A stretch of 64,000 nt of DNA from an uncultured Prevotellaceae bacterium (lineage in GTDB: Bacteria; Bacteroidota; Bacteroidia; Bacteroidales; Muribaculaceae), in contig ONJX01000027.1 of assembly GCA_900318255.1 (NCBI GenBank), positions 1-64,000 of the forward strand, read 5' to 3'. Positions 17,164 through 26,838 of the stretch are shown here, piece after piece; position 1 is the first letter of the stretch, and each line of letters starts with the position of its first letter. The notes beneath the pieces were generated by a model that was given only the letters and a program-made list of their open reading frames with translations, did not search any database and was not told the origin of the DNA. Made by a program: the position numbers and the translations under genes.

Positions 17164-18231
17164 CTACTTAATTAAATTCTCATACATATCTACAAGCACG
17201 GCGGCAACCGACTGTGGGAAGTGCTTGTTGATCTTTTTGTAAGCCACATCCCCCATTGAGCGAGATTGATCTCTGTGCTCAAGTAGATACATTATCTTTT
17301 CAATGAACGCAGAGCCATCGCCAGGCTCCACAAGGAAACCGTTGACACCGTCATCTATCATTGATGGGATGCCACCCACAGGAGTGCTGATTACTGGCTT
17401 GCGATAAGACATTGCCTCCAGTATTGACAAGGGCAGGCCCTCAGTATATGATGGCAGTATCAAAGCGTCGCAATGGCACAACAGGTTGTGCTTAGCTGAG
17501 CTATCTACCCAACCTTCATATTTTATCAAATCGTCTAACTGCTTTTCCTGAATTTCATTTTTCAATCTCTCCACTTGGCCATTGCCTGCGATGTGCAACA
17601 GGAAACGGCCTTTCAGTCTTTCTTCATTGTCTTTGATGGCATTGACGAGGTCAAAAATACCTTTAGGGTCATTAATCAGCCCTAAAAATAGCACATGAAA
17701 TCTATCATCTGTTATGACATTATCACATTTAGCTGGTACGGGTATAATATTTGGCACAACCTCTAAACGGGAAACACCCACCTCTGTTCTAAACCACTGG
17801 GCCCAGTCATCGGTCAACACAGCAACCATGTCGCATTTGTCTAGGGTGCGCTTAGCAAGACTGGCATGGCTGGCATAGTAGTCCTTGAAGCCGCCTCCAT
17901 GAACATGAAGAACCACCTTTTTTCGGAATAATTTTGCTAGACTAACAAACCATGACGAGCGCTTGAAGCTGAATCTAGAGGCTGTGTGGATGTGCACCAA
18001 CTTAACCGATCGACAAAAAGCTAGAGCCACCACAAATCTCATTAGCGACATTGCCAGTTTACAGATCTTCTTAAAGCGATTCCCTTCACACGAATTGGAG
18101 ATATATCTGAATCCATTATTAGGGAACACATCTCGGCTGTAATTATATACAACTTGAGCAATGCCACCTCTTGGTGGGTCATATTCGGGCCCAACGCTCA
18201 ATATTTTATTTGATAATTTGGCTGAGATCAT
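17164..18231 (-). CDS. Family 4 glycosyltransferase (GT-B)
   Basis: 355 residues. The N-terminal domain has VGPEYDPPRGGIAQVVYNY. The C-terminal donor-binding domain near residue 265 reads LILPSYTEGLPLSILEAMSYRKPVIST followed by VGGIPSMIDDGVNGFLV, the E-x7-E region typical of GT4 retaining transferases. Cytosolic face of the inner membrane; adds a sugar to the lipid-linked repeat unit. Its ATG directly abuts the stop of the 18232 membrane protein. Confidence 0.93.
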   Translation of the reverse strand: MISAKLSNKILSVGPEYDPPRGGIAQVVYNYSRDVFPNNGFRYISNSCEGNRFKKICKLAMSLMRFVVALAFCRSVKLVHIHTASRFSFKRSSWFVSLAKLFRKKVVLHVHGGGFKDYYASHASLAKRTLDKCDMVAVLTDDWAQWFRTEVGVSRLEVVPNIIPVPAKCDNVITDDRFHVLFLGLINDPKGIFDLVNAIKDNEERLKGRFLLHIAGNGQVERLKNEIQEKQLDDLIKYEGWVDSSAKHNLLCHCDALILPSYTEGLPLSILEAMSYRKPVISTPVGGIPSMIDDGVNGFLVEPGDGSAFIEKIMYLLEHRDQSRSMGDVAYKKINKHFPQSVAAVLVDMYENLIK

Positions 18232-19581
18232 TTATCTGAGATTGAAAACTACAATGAGTAATAATGCAAGTGCCATATACCATCGATCCCATCTCAACAC
18301 ATGACGATTCTCTTTCCAGCACTGTAAACCATAAATTGCAAATATAATGGTAAATGGCATGTGGGGCCATTGATAGCGGTCGTGCTGCGCAAACAATGTG
18401 AAGTCGAGCATTATTGTGTCCAGCAGCCAGAATATGAATATCCCCATCAATTCATATTGCCTATTCTTGAAAACTCCATAAATGGCATATACAAAGAAAA
18501 ACGAATAAAACACTTTGCACATCGATGAGAAACTGTACAATGTAATGTAGTTGCGCTTTACTAAGTCGTCGGCAATCAAATTTGGGAAAGGACCAAAAAC
18601 CGAGGCTAGATAGTTGAAGATAAATGTAAATCTTCCCTGATCGCGGACTTTTGTCTCAACTAACCCTTCAAAGAAATCATAGGTATAACCTTGTTGCACA
18701 GCCAACTCATCGATGATTTGATAAGTATAAATTATGGCAAAGACAACGATAAGTAAAATGTAAACATAAAAATATCGTTTTACTACTGGAAATCTTAGCA
18801 ATAATAAAAAAGCCAGTGCACCCATTAACATATAGAACACGGGCGTCCTGAACAAAAGTATAGGTAAGGAGAACAATACTGCACGAATGATATCTCTTAA
18901 ATACAGGTGCCTTTTTACGCGTACAATATAATAAATGGCAATGACAACAAACATTACCATAAAATTCTCTTTCAGCCCTGCCGCTGCTGTATAAACTGCG
19001 TATAATTCTGTCCCCCAAAAGAACGCAGCAAAGCATGAGACACCTTTGTCAAAGAACAAACTAGATATCTTATACACATAATAGCTCGATATTGCCACGG
19101 CTATCACATTTAAAAGCACAAGTAGTTGAATGCCATTTACGGGGTCTCCAGATAATTGATAAACAAAATATGCAATAATAGGAAAGCCCATATCATCTAG
19201 CTTAACCTCCAGCACATTAAGGTATTTGATATATCCCACCAATGACAGATCAATGTGTGAAGCATATCGGTGGTAGAGCAATGAGTCGGCAGGCCTATAA
19301 CCTAATGGATCATTAAAATAGTCCATATTAAAATATCGCAGCCCAAAACAACATATTAGCTGAAACATCGCAACAACCAATATGGTCTTATATATCGACT
19401 GCTTGTCATACAATAACGAGAAAAAGACAAGAAAGCCCATGCCCAGCATCTGCATGAACACTATAGAAGAATCGGGAAGCCTATTCCCCTGTGCAAAGAA
19501 GAATAGGATAAAAAACAGCAAATAGAATATAGCTGCGATACTAAAAAATTTCCTGGTTCCCCAAATGCGAAGCAAATTCAT
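18232..19581 (-). CDS. Polytopic membrane protein of the polysaccharide operon
   Basis: 449 residues with about 10-12 membrane segments and one larger loop near residues 80-125 (YFNDPLGYRPADSLLYHRYASH). It has the general look of a GT-C membrane glycosyltransferase or a Wzy-type polymerase: acidic/aromatic loop, then AAAGLKENFMVMFVV. No clear family signature is readable. A better EpsG/Wzy candidate lies at 20635, so this may be a second polymerase or a membrane transferase. Strongly AT-rich, like its neighbours. Confidence 0.72.
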   Translation of the reverse strand: MNLLRIWGTRKFFSIAAIFYLLFFILFFFAQGNRLPDSSIVFMQMLGMGFLVFFSLLYDKQSIYKTILVVAMFQLICCFGLRYFNMDYFNDPLGYRPADSLLYHRYASHIDLSLVGYIKYLNVLEVKLDDMGFPIIAYFVYQLSGDPVNGIQLLVLLNVIAVAISSYYVYKISSLFFDKGVSCFAAFFWGTELYAVYTAAAGLKENFMVMFVVIAIYYIVRVKRHLYLRDIIRAVLFSLPILLFRTPVFYMLMGALAFLLLLRFPVVKRYFYVYILLIVVFAIIYTYQIIDELAVQQGYTYDFFEGLVETKVRDQGRFTFIFNYLASVFGPFPNLIADDLVKRNYITLYSFSSMCKVFYSFFFVYAIYGVFKNRQYELMGIFIFWLLDTIMLDFTLFAQHDRYQWPHMPFTIIFAIYGLQCWKENRHVLRWDRWYMALALLLIVVFNLR

Positions 19582-19611
19582 AATTTACTCTTTAAAATAT
19601 GAAGTTCAGGC

Positions 19612-20625
19612 TTAACTACACTCCAGTGGGGTCTTTGTCTTATTATACCCTGAATGCATGTCTATAAGTTTCCTTATTATTGTAACGACCCATGGCATGC
19701 CAAGCTTTTGAGCATATAAAGCAATTCTGTAATAGAATGGAATATATGTGTTAGTCCTAATAATCGACATTGGAATCTCTTTCAATAAGCTTTTCAAATC
19801 ATCGTCATCGGGCTTATAAATAAGCAAAGAGCCAGCAATCCCAACTCTGAATGCCTTGATGCCACTTTCAATAGTCTCGTCGCTTGGATGTGTTTTGAAA
19901 AAATTATCCACAAGCCTAAACAAAGACTTTACCATAGGCATCAACATACGCTGGTTGATGTCGGTAAGTGAATTATCTCTCTTCCTATAAAAATAAAGTG
20001 GCTTGTCTATAAATGCAACCTTATTGGCGAAATAAATAAACCTGAAAGTAATGGCTTTGTCCTCTAGAAGTCTGAAACTGTCGTCGGGGTAAAGATTGTT
20101 GTCGGCTATTATTGAACGTTTAACAAGTTTGTTCCACAAGGCATTGTGAGCCGTACCGATTAGCAAACGTTTAATCAGCTCATTACGCTCCATTTCTTGA
20201 AAAGAAGTATTGACCTTAATTTTTCCCTCATAGACTCTAGAGAAATTACAAATGACCACGTCGCTTTGGGTGTCAATTGCTTTACCAGTCATCTTCTCAA
20301 TGAAGTCTGTTGCCACATAGTCATCGCTGTCAACATGAATAATATATTCACCGGTTGCATTCTTCATGCCTAGCTGCCTACAATAGGCCACCCCTTTGTT
20401 GTCTTTGTTCTCAAAAATTTTGCATTGTTCCACACGCGACGGGTATTGGCTACACAATGACCTGAGCAGCTCTACGCTGCCATCGCTTGACGCATCATCT
20501 ACAAAGAGGTACTCAATATCATTATAGGTCTGCATCATGAGCGACTTTACACATTGCTCCAAATAAAGCGCCGCATTATAAACAGGGACTACAATCGATA
20601 TCTTTATGTCACTTACTTGATTCAT
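19612..20625 (-). CDS. Family 2 glycosyltransferase
   Basis: 337 residues. KISIVVPVYNAALYLEQC at the N-terminus, YLFVDDASSDGSVELL, and EYIIHVDSDDYVATDF (DXD-like metal site near residue 98) identify a GT-A inverting transferase. Related in domain order to the GT2 at 9970. It starts 9 nt after the EpsG-like polymerase stop, so the two are co-transcribed. Confidence 0.93.
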   Translation of the reverse strand: MNQVSDIKISIVVPVYNAALYLEQCVKSLMMQTYNDIEYLFVDDASSDGSVELLRSLCSQYPSRVEQCKIFENKDNKGVAYCRQLGMKNATGEYIIHVDSDDYVATDFIEKMTGKAIDTQSDVVICNFSRVYEGKIKVNTSFQEMERNELIKRLLIGTAHNALWNKLVKRSIIADNNLYPDDSFRLLEDKAITFRFIYFANKVAFIDKPLYFYRKRDNSLTDINQRMLMPMVKSLFRLVDNFFKTHPSDETIESGIKAFRVGIAGSLLIYKPDDDDLKSLLKEIPMSIIRTNTYIPFYYRIALYAQKLGMPWVVTIIRKLIDMHSGYNKTKTPLECS

Positions 20626-20634
20626 TTTAGAATA

Positions 20635-21804
20635 TTATAATGATTGGCAAAAAAAGAAATGATAAAGAAACGGCACCGATGTTTTTACAGGAAAATATAC
20701 CGCCTTTATCACAGCCATGTAAATATAGCTGAAATTGATAATTGCTACTAAAGCAAAAGCAAGATAAGATCTTGACCTATATAAATAACAGAGCAGATAA
20801 GCTGTCATTATCAGGTTAAAAACCAAGAAATAATCTACTGGCCTTAGGATAAAATGAGTGGTGTTCATCAACAAATTGCTCACACACATGCCTATGAATG
20901 CCAGCATAAAGAAATATGGCAGCAACGTGTCATCTTTAAAAAACGATTTCAACCGCGGATAATACCATATTATAACTATGTTGCTTAATAGAGCCGAAAT
21001 GCGAAGTGGACCCCAGCCAATGGTTCTCATGGTTCCTCCCACATTGGGGTCATCGAGATTGCCATAATTGCTGTAGCCTGTCAGGTCGATGAACCACTGA
21101 TAATTAGTGAAATATTTTGTCCAGAATGGGAATGAGCCAACTAGGATAAACAGAGCTAAGACAGCGAGCATGAGCCATTGGTTTGGCGATTTGTCTCTAA
21201 CCTTAACAAAGCAGATGAGGAATACTGGCAAGAGCATTAACGACGACTTGTGCAAGAAGGCACACATGACCACTATCAAGGCATACGGCAGAAACTTCCT
21301 GTCACGAATGAGCGGAATCAAAGCCACAAACACACACACTACTACGCTCTGGCGCACAGAGTTCATCCAGTTCACAAAATACGGACCCAGCATAATGCCC
21401 AGGGCTACCCAGCACAACAAGTGCTTGTGGCGTCGCAGGCCATAATAAAGAAATCCTATCTGCAACAGGGCCCAGAAGGCAAAGTAGAAGAAATAATGAA
21501 GATGGCACCAAGCAAAGATTTTTGACACCCACTCAAAGCCATATTCAAAGTTGTGACGGCTAAAGTCGCCTGTCTGCTGCAAGTGAAGATACTGATCAAG
21601 ATACATAGCATGGTCATAACCTGTGTGATAACGCGCACCGGCTATGGCACTGAAGACCAGCAACGACAGCAATATCTCCCAACTATAGAACGGCAATGAG
21701 CCGCCGCCTTTAAGCAGAGATTGTTGCTCGCGATAATTGACATGCCATCCCAAGAAAAACAAGATGGCACCTGTCATGCTATATACTATCAGGCTTAGCA
21801 ACAT
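20635..21804 (-). CDS. EpsG family membrane protein (probable repeat-unit polymerase, Wzy role)
   Basis: 389 residues, about 10 membrane segments. FSAIAGARYHTGYDHAMYLD near residue 55 matches the family's AxRYxxGxDYxxY block, WMNSVRQSVVVCVFVALI and AFLHKSSLMLLPVF correspond to the conserved RQxxA and FHxS/T regions. EpsG proteins polymerise exopolysaccharide repeat units in the periplasmic leaflet. A frameshifted relic of a close relative lies at 22984-23172, two genes upstream. Confidence 0.87.
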   Translation of the reverse strand: MLLSLIVYSMTGAILFFLGWHVNYREQQSLLKGGGSLPFYSWEILLSLLVFSAIAGARYHTGYDHAMYLDQYLHLQQTGDFSRHNFEYGFEWVSKIFAWCHLHYFFYFAFWALLQIGFLYYGLRRHKHLLCWVALGIMLGPYFVNWMNSVRQSVVVCVFVALIPLIRDRKFLPYALIVVMCAFLHKSSLMLLPVFLICFVKVRDKSPNQWLMLAVLALFILVGSFPFWTKYFTNYQWFIDLTGYSNYGNLDDPNVGGTMRTIGWGPLRISALLSNIVIIWYYPRLKSFFKDDTLLPYFFMLAFIGMCVSNLLMNTTHFILRPVDYFLVFNLIMTAYLLCYLYRSRSYLAFALVAIINFSYIYMAVIKAVYFPVKTSVPFLYHFFFCQSL

Positions 21805-21864
21805 CGACTTCTAAAAACGAGTTAAAGGAGATTTCGGTGATAACATGTTTCTCTAATATATTTG

Positions 21865-22935
21865 TCAACAATTTCTCTTTTGTAGGATGCTGGTTATGAT
21901 TGCATTTGCTGCAAGCCATGCTGTTAACATTATTGCTAATGTCACAGTGATGCCCACAAAAGTTGATAAAAATATCGAGAAACCTGTAATGAATATAAAT
22001 ACTATCAATTCCACAAGCAGGGCCGAGTGCTGTGACAGGCCTAACCTGAGTAGCTTGTGATGAAAATGATTGTCGTCGGCATTAAAAGGATTTTTGCCTT
22101 TTATTAATCGATATATGACAACATTGATCACATCAAAGTAGGGTAGCAGAAGAGGAGAAAAAGCTACAATCAGCGGGTTTTGATGCAACATCGCGGTCTT
22201 GGGGTCGCCATTGATAGCAACGGCAAGCACGCACAGCACTAGCCCTAGCACTGTTGAGCCTGTATCACCCATAAATGTCTTGTCGTGCCGTGACGCTTTT
22301 CCAAAAAAGTTGAAATAGAAAAATGGCAGCAGCACACTAATAAATGACAACGGCAGCAAATAAATATAGCTGCCATTAAGACAGAACACCACCGAGTAAT
22401 ACACAAACGAGAGGATTGCGATACTCGATGATAGACCATCTATGCCGTCAATGAAATTAAATGCGTTGATGCTAAGAATAACAAGAAATATCGTCACGCA
22501 CACACCAAATGTATAGGGCAGCTCATATAGCCCCAATAGTCCATAAAAATTACTCAACAAAAAGCCTGTCAAGCACAAAACTATCCCCACCACAAATTGG
22601 TAAATGAATTTAGTGCGATAACGAAGGCCCTTTATATCGTCGGCCACACCGAAGATATACATGATTACTATTGATGCCACTAAGCCAATTATGGGCTTAG
22701 TGTTGTCAACAGTAATTTCTCCCTTGCCGCTAAGAATTAGGCAGCCACTGATGAATGATAAAATGGCAACAGGGACAAATGCCACACCTCCTAGCCGGGG
22801 AACATCTCCTTTGTGTATCTTTCTCTTAGTGTGTAGATCAAATAAATTGTGACTATAAGCATACCTGATGATTAACCTTATCAACAATGCTGATAGGACA
22901 CAACTAATTATCAAAGCTATTATTACAATTGACAT
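21865..22935 (-). CDS. Polyprenyl-phosphate HexNAc-1-phosphate transferase (WecA/MraY-like initiator)
   Basis: 356 residues, about 11 membrane segments. KIHKGDVPRLGGVAFVP, the NAFNFIDGIDGLSSSIAIL block, HDKTFMGDTGSTVLGL and DDNHFHHKLLRLGLS are the successive conserved cytosolic loops of the family (Asp-rich magnesium site and His-containing loop). It loads the first HexNAc-1-phosphate onto undecaprenyl phosphate, initiating the repeat unit. In this window it is the only initiator found. Confidence 0.94.
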   Translation of the reverse strand: MSIVIIALIISCVLSALLIRLIIRYAYSHNLFDLHTKRKIHKGDVPRLGGVAFVPVAILSFISGCLILSGKGEITVDNTKPIIGLVASIVIMYIFGVADDIKGLRYRTKFIYQFVVGIVLCLTGFLLSNFYGLLGLYELPYTFGVCVTIFLVILSINAFNFIDGIDGLSSSIAILSFVYYSVVFCLNGSYIYLLPLSFISVLLPFFYFNFFGKASRHDKTFMGDTGSTVLGLVLCVLAVAINGDPKTAMLHQNPLIVAFSPLLLPYFDVINVVIYRLIKGKNPFNADDNHFHHKLLRLGLSQHSALLVELIVFIFITGFSIFLSTFVGITVTLAIMLTAWLAANAIITSILQKRNC

Positions 22936-22983
22936 GGTTTAACTATTTGTGATAGGTGTTTCTTCTTTAGTAAATTGCATAAC

Positions 22984-23172
22984 TTAATCATAACTGGCAC
23001 ATGAGCACCTGCTGTGATCAAAAACACCAAAGACAGCACATAATTTCTCTATTTTAGAACGGAGATTTTCTTCCGTCCTAAAATGGAGATTGCAGTTTCC
23101 TTTGTCAACTTGCCACCCAATCGGCAGCAGGGTGGCACTACTCAAGCTATATGCCAATAGACTTAGCAACAT
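22984..23172 (-). pseudogene. Relic of a second EpsG-like polymerase
   Basis: The ATG follows the wecC stop directly. The first 20 or so residues (MLLSLLAYSLSSATLLPIGW) match the start of the EpsG gene at 20635 (MLLSLIVYSMTGAILFFLGW). The frame then diverges, but shifting frame restores NYVLSLVFLITAGAH, which aligns with ILLSLLVFSAIAGAR in the intact gene. Homology is lost soon after, and the next gene begins 49 bp on. So an EpsG paralogue was deleted down to about 60 codons with a frameshift. The flanking context (gene start directly after a stop plus TAGATGTTGC) resembles that of the intact copy. Confidence 0.8.
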
Positions 23173-24378
23173 CTATTTCTTAAAGATGCCGCAGAAGTCA
23201 AGGATAACCTTATCTTCACGCCACTCAAGCTGTTTGAACTCATTGTGAGCTGTCAGGAACACCACTATGTCGGCTCGCTCATAAGCCTCACGATAAGGCG
23301 TGAGCTTAAATACATTGTGCTCCTGGATATTTGGCTCCACAACTAGTAACTTGGCATTGTTCCTACTCTGCATCACCTCGGTGGTGATGCGCTTGGCTGG
23401 TGATTCTCGCAAGTCATCGATGTTGGGCTTGAAAGCAAGTCCCATCATTGCCACAACAGGCTTGTGGTGATTCTTGAGCTCAAATTCAAGCATGGCATTT
23501 TTGACTTTCTCGGCACACCATTGAGCCTTAAAGTTGTTGATTTCACGGGCTTGAGCGATGATTTTTGCTTCTTTTGGGAATGCCGCAGTGATAAAATAGG
23601 GATCTACCGCTATGCAGTGACCACCCACTCCACAACCAGGCTGAAGGATGTTTACACGTGGGTGCTTGTTGGCTAGATTAATCAGGTCCCACACATTGAT
23701 ACCTGCTCGCTCGCATATCATTGACAACTCGTTGGCGAAAGCAATCTGCACATCGCGGCTGGAGTTCTCAGTGAGCTTACACAGCTCTGCCGTGCGAGCA
23801 TTGGTGCGGTGAAGCTGGCCAGTAACAAACTTTGAGTAGAACTCAATGGCATGAGAGGTTGAGTCTTCATCTATGCCACCTATCACGCGGTCGTTGTTCA
23901 CGAGCTCATAGATCACGTTGCCGGGGAGAACGCGCTCGGGGCAATAGGCGATGTGAATGTTGCCTTTGAGCTCAGGCCGCTCCTGAAAAATCAACTCTGC
24001 CATCTGCTCGGTAGTCCCCACGGGTGATGTTGACTCTATAACATATAGGTCTCCTTTCTTTAGCAAGGGGAGCACCATGCGCGTAGCGTTCTCTACATAA
24101 GATATGTCGGGCTGATGGTCTCCTTTGAACGGTGTGGGCACCACTATAAAATAGGCGTCACACTCTTCGGGTTCAGACGTTGCCCTGAATTTGCCACTCT
24201 TGATTACTTCTTGAAGCAGCTTCTCCATTCCGGGCTCCACTATGTGCAGATGACCGGCATTGGTCTGTTCCACAACCTTTGTGTTGATATCAACACCAAT
24301 AATTTCAATGCCACTTTGGGCAGCTATTATTGCTGTGGGAAGGCCTATATAGCCCAATCCCATGAAACAAGCTTTCAT
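23173..24378 (-). CDS. wecC: UDP-N-acetyl-D-mannosaminuronate dehydrogenase
   Basis: 401 residues. The Rossmann motif MGLGYIGLPTAII is at the N-terminus. The central block KLTENSSRDVQIAFANELS, HPRVNILQPGCGVGGHCIAV (catalytic Cys of GGHCIxVDP near residue 262) closely follows the WecC subgroup of UDP-sugar dehydrogenases. It oxidises UDP-ManNAc to UDP-ManNAcA in two NAD-dependent steps. The 2-epimerase that makes UDP-ManNAc (WecB) is not in the window. A uronic acid in the repeat unit fits the ATP-grasp gene at 16263. Confidence 0.93.
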   Translation of the reverse strand: MKACFMGLGYIGLPTAIIAAQSGIEIIGVDINTKVVEQTNAGHLHIVEPGMEKLLQEVIKSGKFRATSEPEECDAYFIVVPTPFKGDHQPDISYVENATRMVLPLLKKGDLYVIESTSPVGTTEQMAELIFQERPELKGNIHIAYCPERVLPGNVIYELVNNDRVIGGIDEDSTSHAIEFYSKFVTGQLHRTNARTAELCKLTENSSRDVQIAFANELSMICERAGINVWDLINLANKHPRVNILQPGCGVGGHCIAVDPYFITAAFPKEAKIIAQAREINNFKAQWCAEKVKNAMLEFELKNHHKPVVAMMGLAFKPNIDDLRESPAKRITTEVMQSRNNAKLLVVEPNIQEHNVFKLTPYREAYERADIVVFLTAHNEFKQLEWREDKVILDFCGIFKK

Positions 24379-24418
24379 ATTACTCTTTTTTATTGATTAA
24401 TTAAGACAAGAGGATAGG

Positions 24419-26830
24419 TCAGTCCTTACTCTTCGAATTTGAACCATTACCGTAACCGTAGCCATAACCGTAGCCATAGCCATAGCGACGATATCCATAG
24501 CCGTTCGACTCCTCGGTAGTGCCGTTGAGCAAGATTACCATGTTGTTGAAACGCTTCTCCTCATAGTATCTCTCAATCTCAGGCAGCATCTGGCGGTCGA
24601 GCAATCCCGAACGTAGCACGTAGAGGGTAACATCCACATGCTTGTTGATGATAGATGCGTCGGCAACGATGTCGATAGGTGGACAGTCAATGACTATATA
24701 GTCATAAATGTCACGCATGTTGGCCAGCAATGAGCTCAGGCGCTCGCTGAAGAGCAGCTCTGTGGGGTTGGGAGGAATGGTGCCAACTGGAAGAACGTCA
24801 AGGTTCTCGTGAATCTTGCCCTTCACAATCACATCCTCAATCTTCTCATATTGGCCGTTGAGGTAGTCAGAGATGCCGCGTGGAGGCGAGTCAACAAATG
24901 TTGACATCGAAGCCTTGCGCAAGTCAAGGTCAATTAGTAGAGTCTTCTTACCTTTAATGGCAAAACTGGTGGCCAAGTTGGTGGAGATGAATGTCTTTCC
25001 TGAACCCACATTTGATGAGGTGAGCATTACCACCTTTTGGTCTTTTCCTAGCACAAACTCCAGATTGGTTCTAACAACACGGAAGGCTTCATTAATATTG
25101 TTGCCGTTCTTTTCCTGAACAACAATTTCTCTGACGTCTTTGCGGCGGTTGAACAAAGCGAAAAGGCCTTTGCGCTTGCGATAAGACAATGGAATTTCTC
25201 CAATGAATGGTATCGTTAAATCTTGAATGTCTTGACGGCCACGTACTTTGGTGTTCATGTTGTTAACAAAGAAGAGTATGATCATTGGCACCAGCAATCC
25301 CAGGAAGAGGGCCACAAGCAAGACGTAAGATTTTACTGGAGACGATGGGGTGCGGCTACCTGATGGTGGGGTCAACAGCTTGGCATTGTTAGCAACGGTG
25401 TTGCGCGAGAGCTGGTTTTCCTCGCGTTTCTGCAACAAGAACAGATATAGTTGCTCCTTGACTTTTTGGTTACGTTCAGCCCCGAGCAAATCCATCGCCT
25501 GAGTAGGTGTGGCTTGAATCTTCTGGGTTGTCACGGTCTTTGATGCCTCAAGTGCGTTTTTGCGCTCGTTAAGGGCAGAGACTACAGTGTTAAGAGAGGT
25601 GATAATCGATGCTCGCGAAGAGTTGAGCTGGTTGTCCAGATCCTGGACCAGAGGATTGTTCTTGCCGCTGTTGTCGGCCAAGCTGTTGCGCTGAAGCACC
25701 TTCTCGTTGTAATCTCTGATCTGAGCCGACACAGCCTGATTGTCAATGCCTGAGTTTGGAGGTAGCAACTTATACTCACTCCCTGACAACTGGTTCTTGA
25801 TGAGATTGGCCATATAAATCTGGTTGTCGAGGTCTAGCAGCTGAGAGCTGGTGTTCTCTATCTTGTTAAGATTGATCTGGGTTGCGATGCCCATATCGGG
25901 TGTCAGCGACGCGCTCTTTTGCATTGCAATGTTAGCATCTACACTGCCCAGCTGGCTTTGAATGCTGTCAATCTCACGGTCTATATACTTGCAAGCATTC
26001 ACCGCTTGTTCGTTGATGTCCTCTTTATACTTGTCTTTATACACTTTAAACAGGACATTTAGCACATCCTCGGCGCGCTCGGCACTCGCGTCTCTAATCG
26101 AAATGTCAATTACCGAAGCACGCTCATGGTTCAAATCCACAACCAGCTTGCCTGCATATTGGTTAGCGACATCTGTGAGTCGGTTTTTAGACACTCTAAT
26201 TGGCGTCTCATATTTGCCATAGTAATGCTGGGTGGGAGTCACTACAACCTGGCCAATAGGCGTCTTAATGGGGGTGCGGAACGTGCCTTTCACAACCTGA
26301 GTAGATGCCTCTTGTAAATCTTCCGATAGAAAATTGGTTAGCTCAATCTCATTATTGTCCTTAAGGGTCATGGTGAAAGAGGCGTAACTCTCTGGGTCAA
26401 TATCTATCAGCGACACTACCACAGGCTGGGTCTTGCCATAGAGTGTGAGCTCATGGAAGCGACCATCGGTCTTGTAGTTCATGTCGAGATGCAGCTCCTC
26501 AACAACCGATTTCATGTAAGAGGGCGACGAGAATGTTATCATCTCGTTGTAGATGTTGGTCTTTCCCATTTTGAGACCCATCTCAGAGAACTGGCTGAAC
26601 TCATTAGCCAGCATCGATGATTTCTCGTCGTCTTTGATTAGTACCGACGCTTTGCGTGTGTAGGACGGAGTGGTAACAAGAAGGTATAGTATGGCCAGGC
26701 CCAGTGCTATGGCTAGTGATAAGACAAACCAATACCACTTATATAGGCACATGTAAAGCCATTCTTGTATCTTCACGAAGTCATCGTCCTTGGCATTTCC
26801 TGCGTAATTTTTATTTACTTCTTCAGCCAT
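24419..26830 (-). CDS. wzc: Polysaccharide co-polymerase with tyrosine autokinase domain (Wzc-like)
   Basis: 803 residues. Membrane segment near residue 35, a long periplasmic coiled-coil Wzz domain (about 60-500), second membrane segment near 510, then a cytosolic BY-kinase domain: Walker A SNVGSGKTFISTNLATS near residue 607, Walker A' TLLIDLDLRK, Walker B YIVIDCPPIDI. The C-terminus is a tyrosine cluster of alternating Y-G (RRYGYGYGYGYGYG), the autophosphorylation tail. It sets chain length and couples polymerisation to export through Wza. The tail is encoded by six-base CCATAG/CCGTAG iterations, which could change length by slippage. Confidence 0.95.
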   Translation of the reverse strand: MAEEVNKNYAGNAKDDDFVKIQEWLYMCLYKWYWFVLSLAIALGLAILYLLVTTPSYTRKASVLIKDDEKSSMLANEFSQFSEMGLKMGKTNIYNEMITFSSPSYMKSVVEELHLDMNYKTDGRFHELTLYGKTQPVVVSLIDIDPESYASFTMTLKDNNEIELTNFLSEDLQEASTQVVKGTFRTPIKTPIGQVVVTPTQHYYGKYETPIRVSKNRLTDVANQYAGKLVVDLNHERASVIDISIRDASAERAEDVLNVLFKVYKDKYKEDINEQAVNACKYIDREIDSIQSQLGSVDANIAMQKSASLTPDMGIATQINLNKIENTSSQLLDLDNQIYMANLIKNQLSGSEYKLLPPNSGIDNQAVSAQIRDYNEKVLQRNSLADNSGKNNPLVQDLDNQLNSSRASIITSLNTVVSALNERKNALEASKTVTTQKIQATPTQAMDLLGAERNQKVKEQLYLFLLQKREENQLSRNTVANNAKLLTPPSGSRTPSSPVKSYVLLVALFLGLLVPMIILFFVNNMNTKVRGRQDIQDLTIPFIGEIPLSYRKRKGLFALFNRRKDVREIVVQEKNGNNINEAFRVVRTNLEFVLGKDQKVVMLTSSNVGSGKTFISTNLATSFAIKGKKTLLIDLDLRKASMSTFVDSPPRGISDYLNGQYEKIEDVIVKGKIHENLDVLPVGTIPPNPTELLFSERLSSLLANMRDIYDYIVIDCPPIDIVADASIINKHVDVTLYVLRSGLLDRQMLPEIERYYEEKRFNNMVILLNGTTEESNGYGYRRYGYGYGYGYGYGNGSNSKSKD

Positions 26831-26838
26831 CTTTCTAA

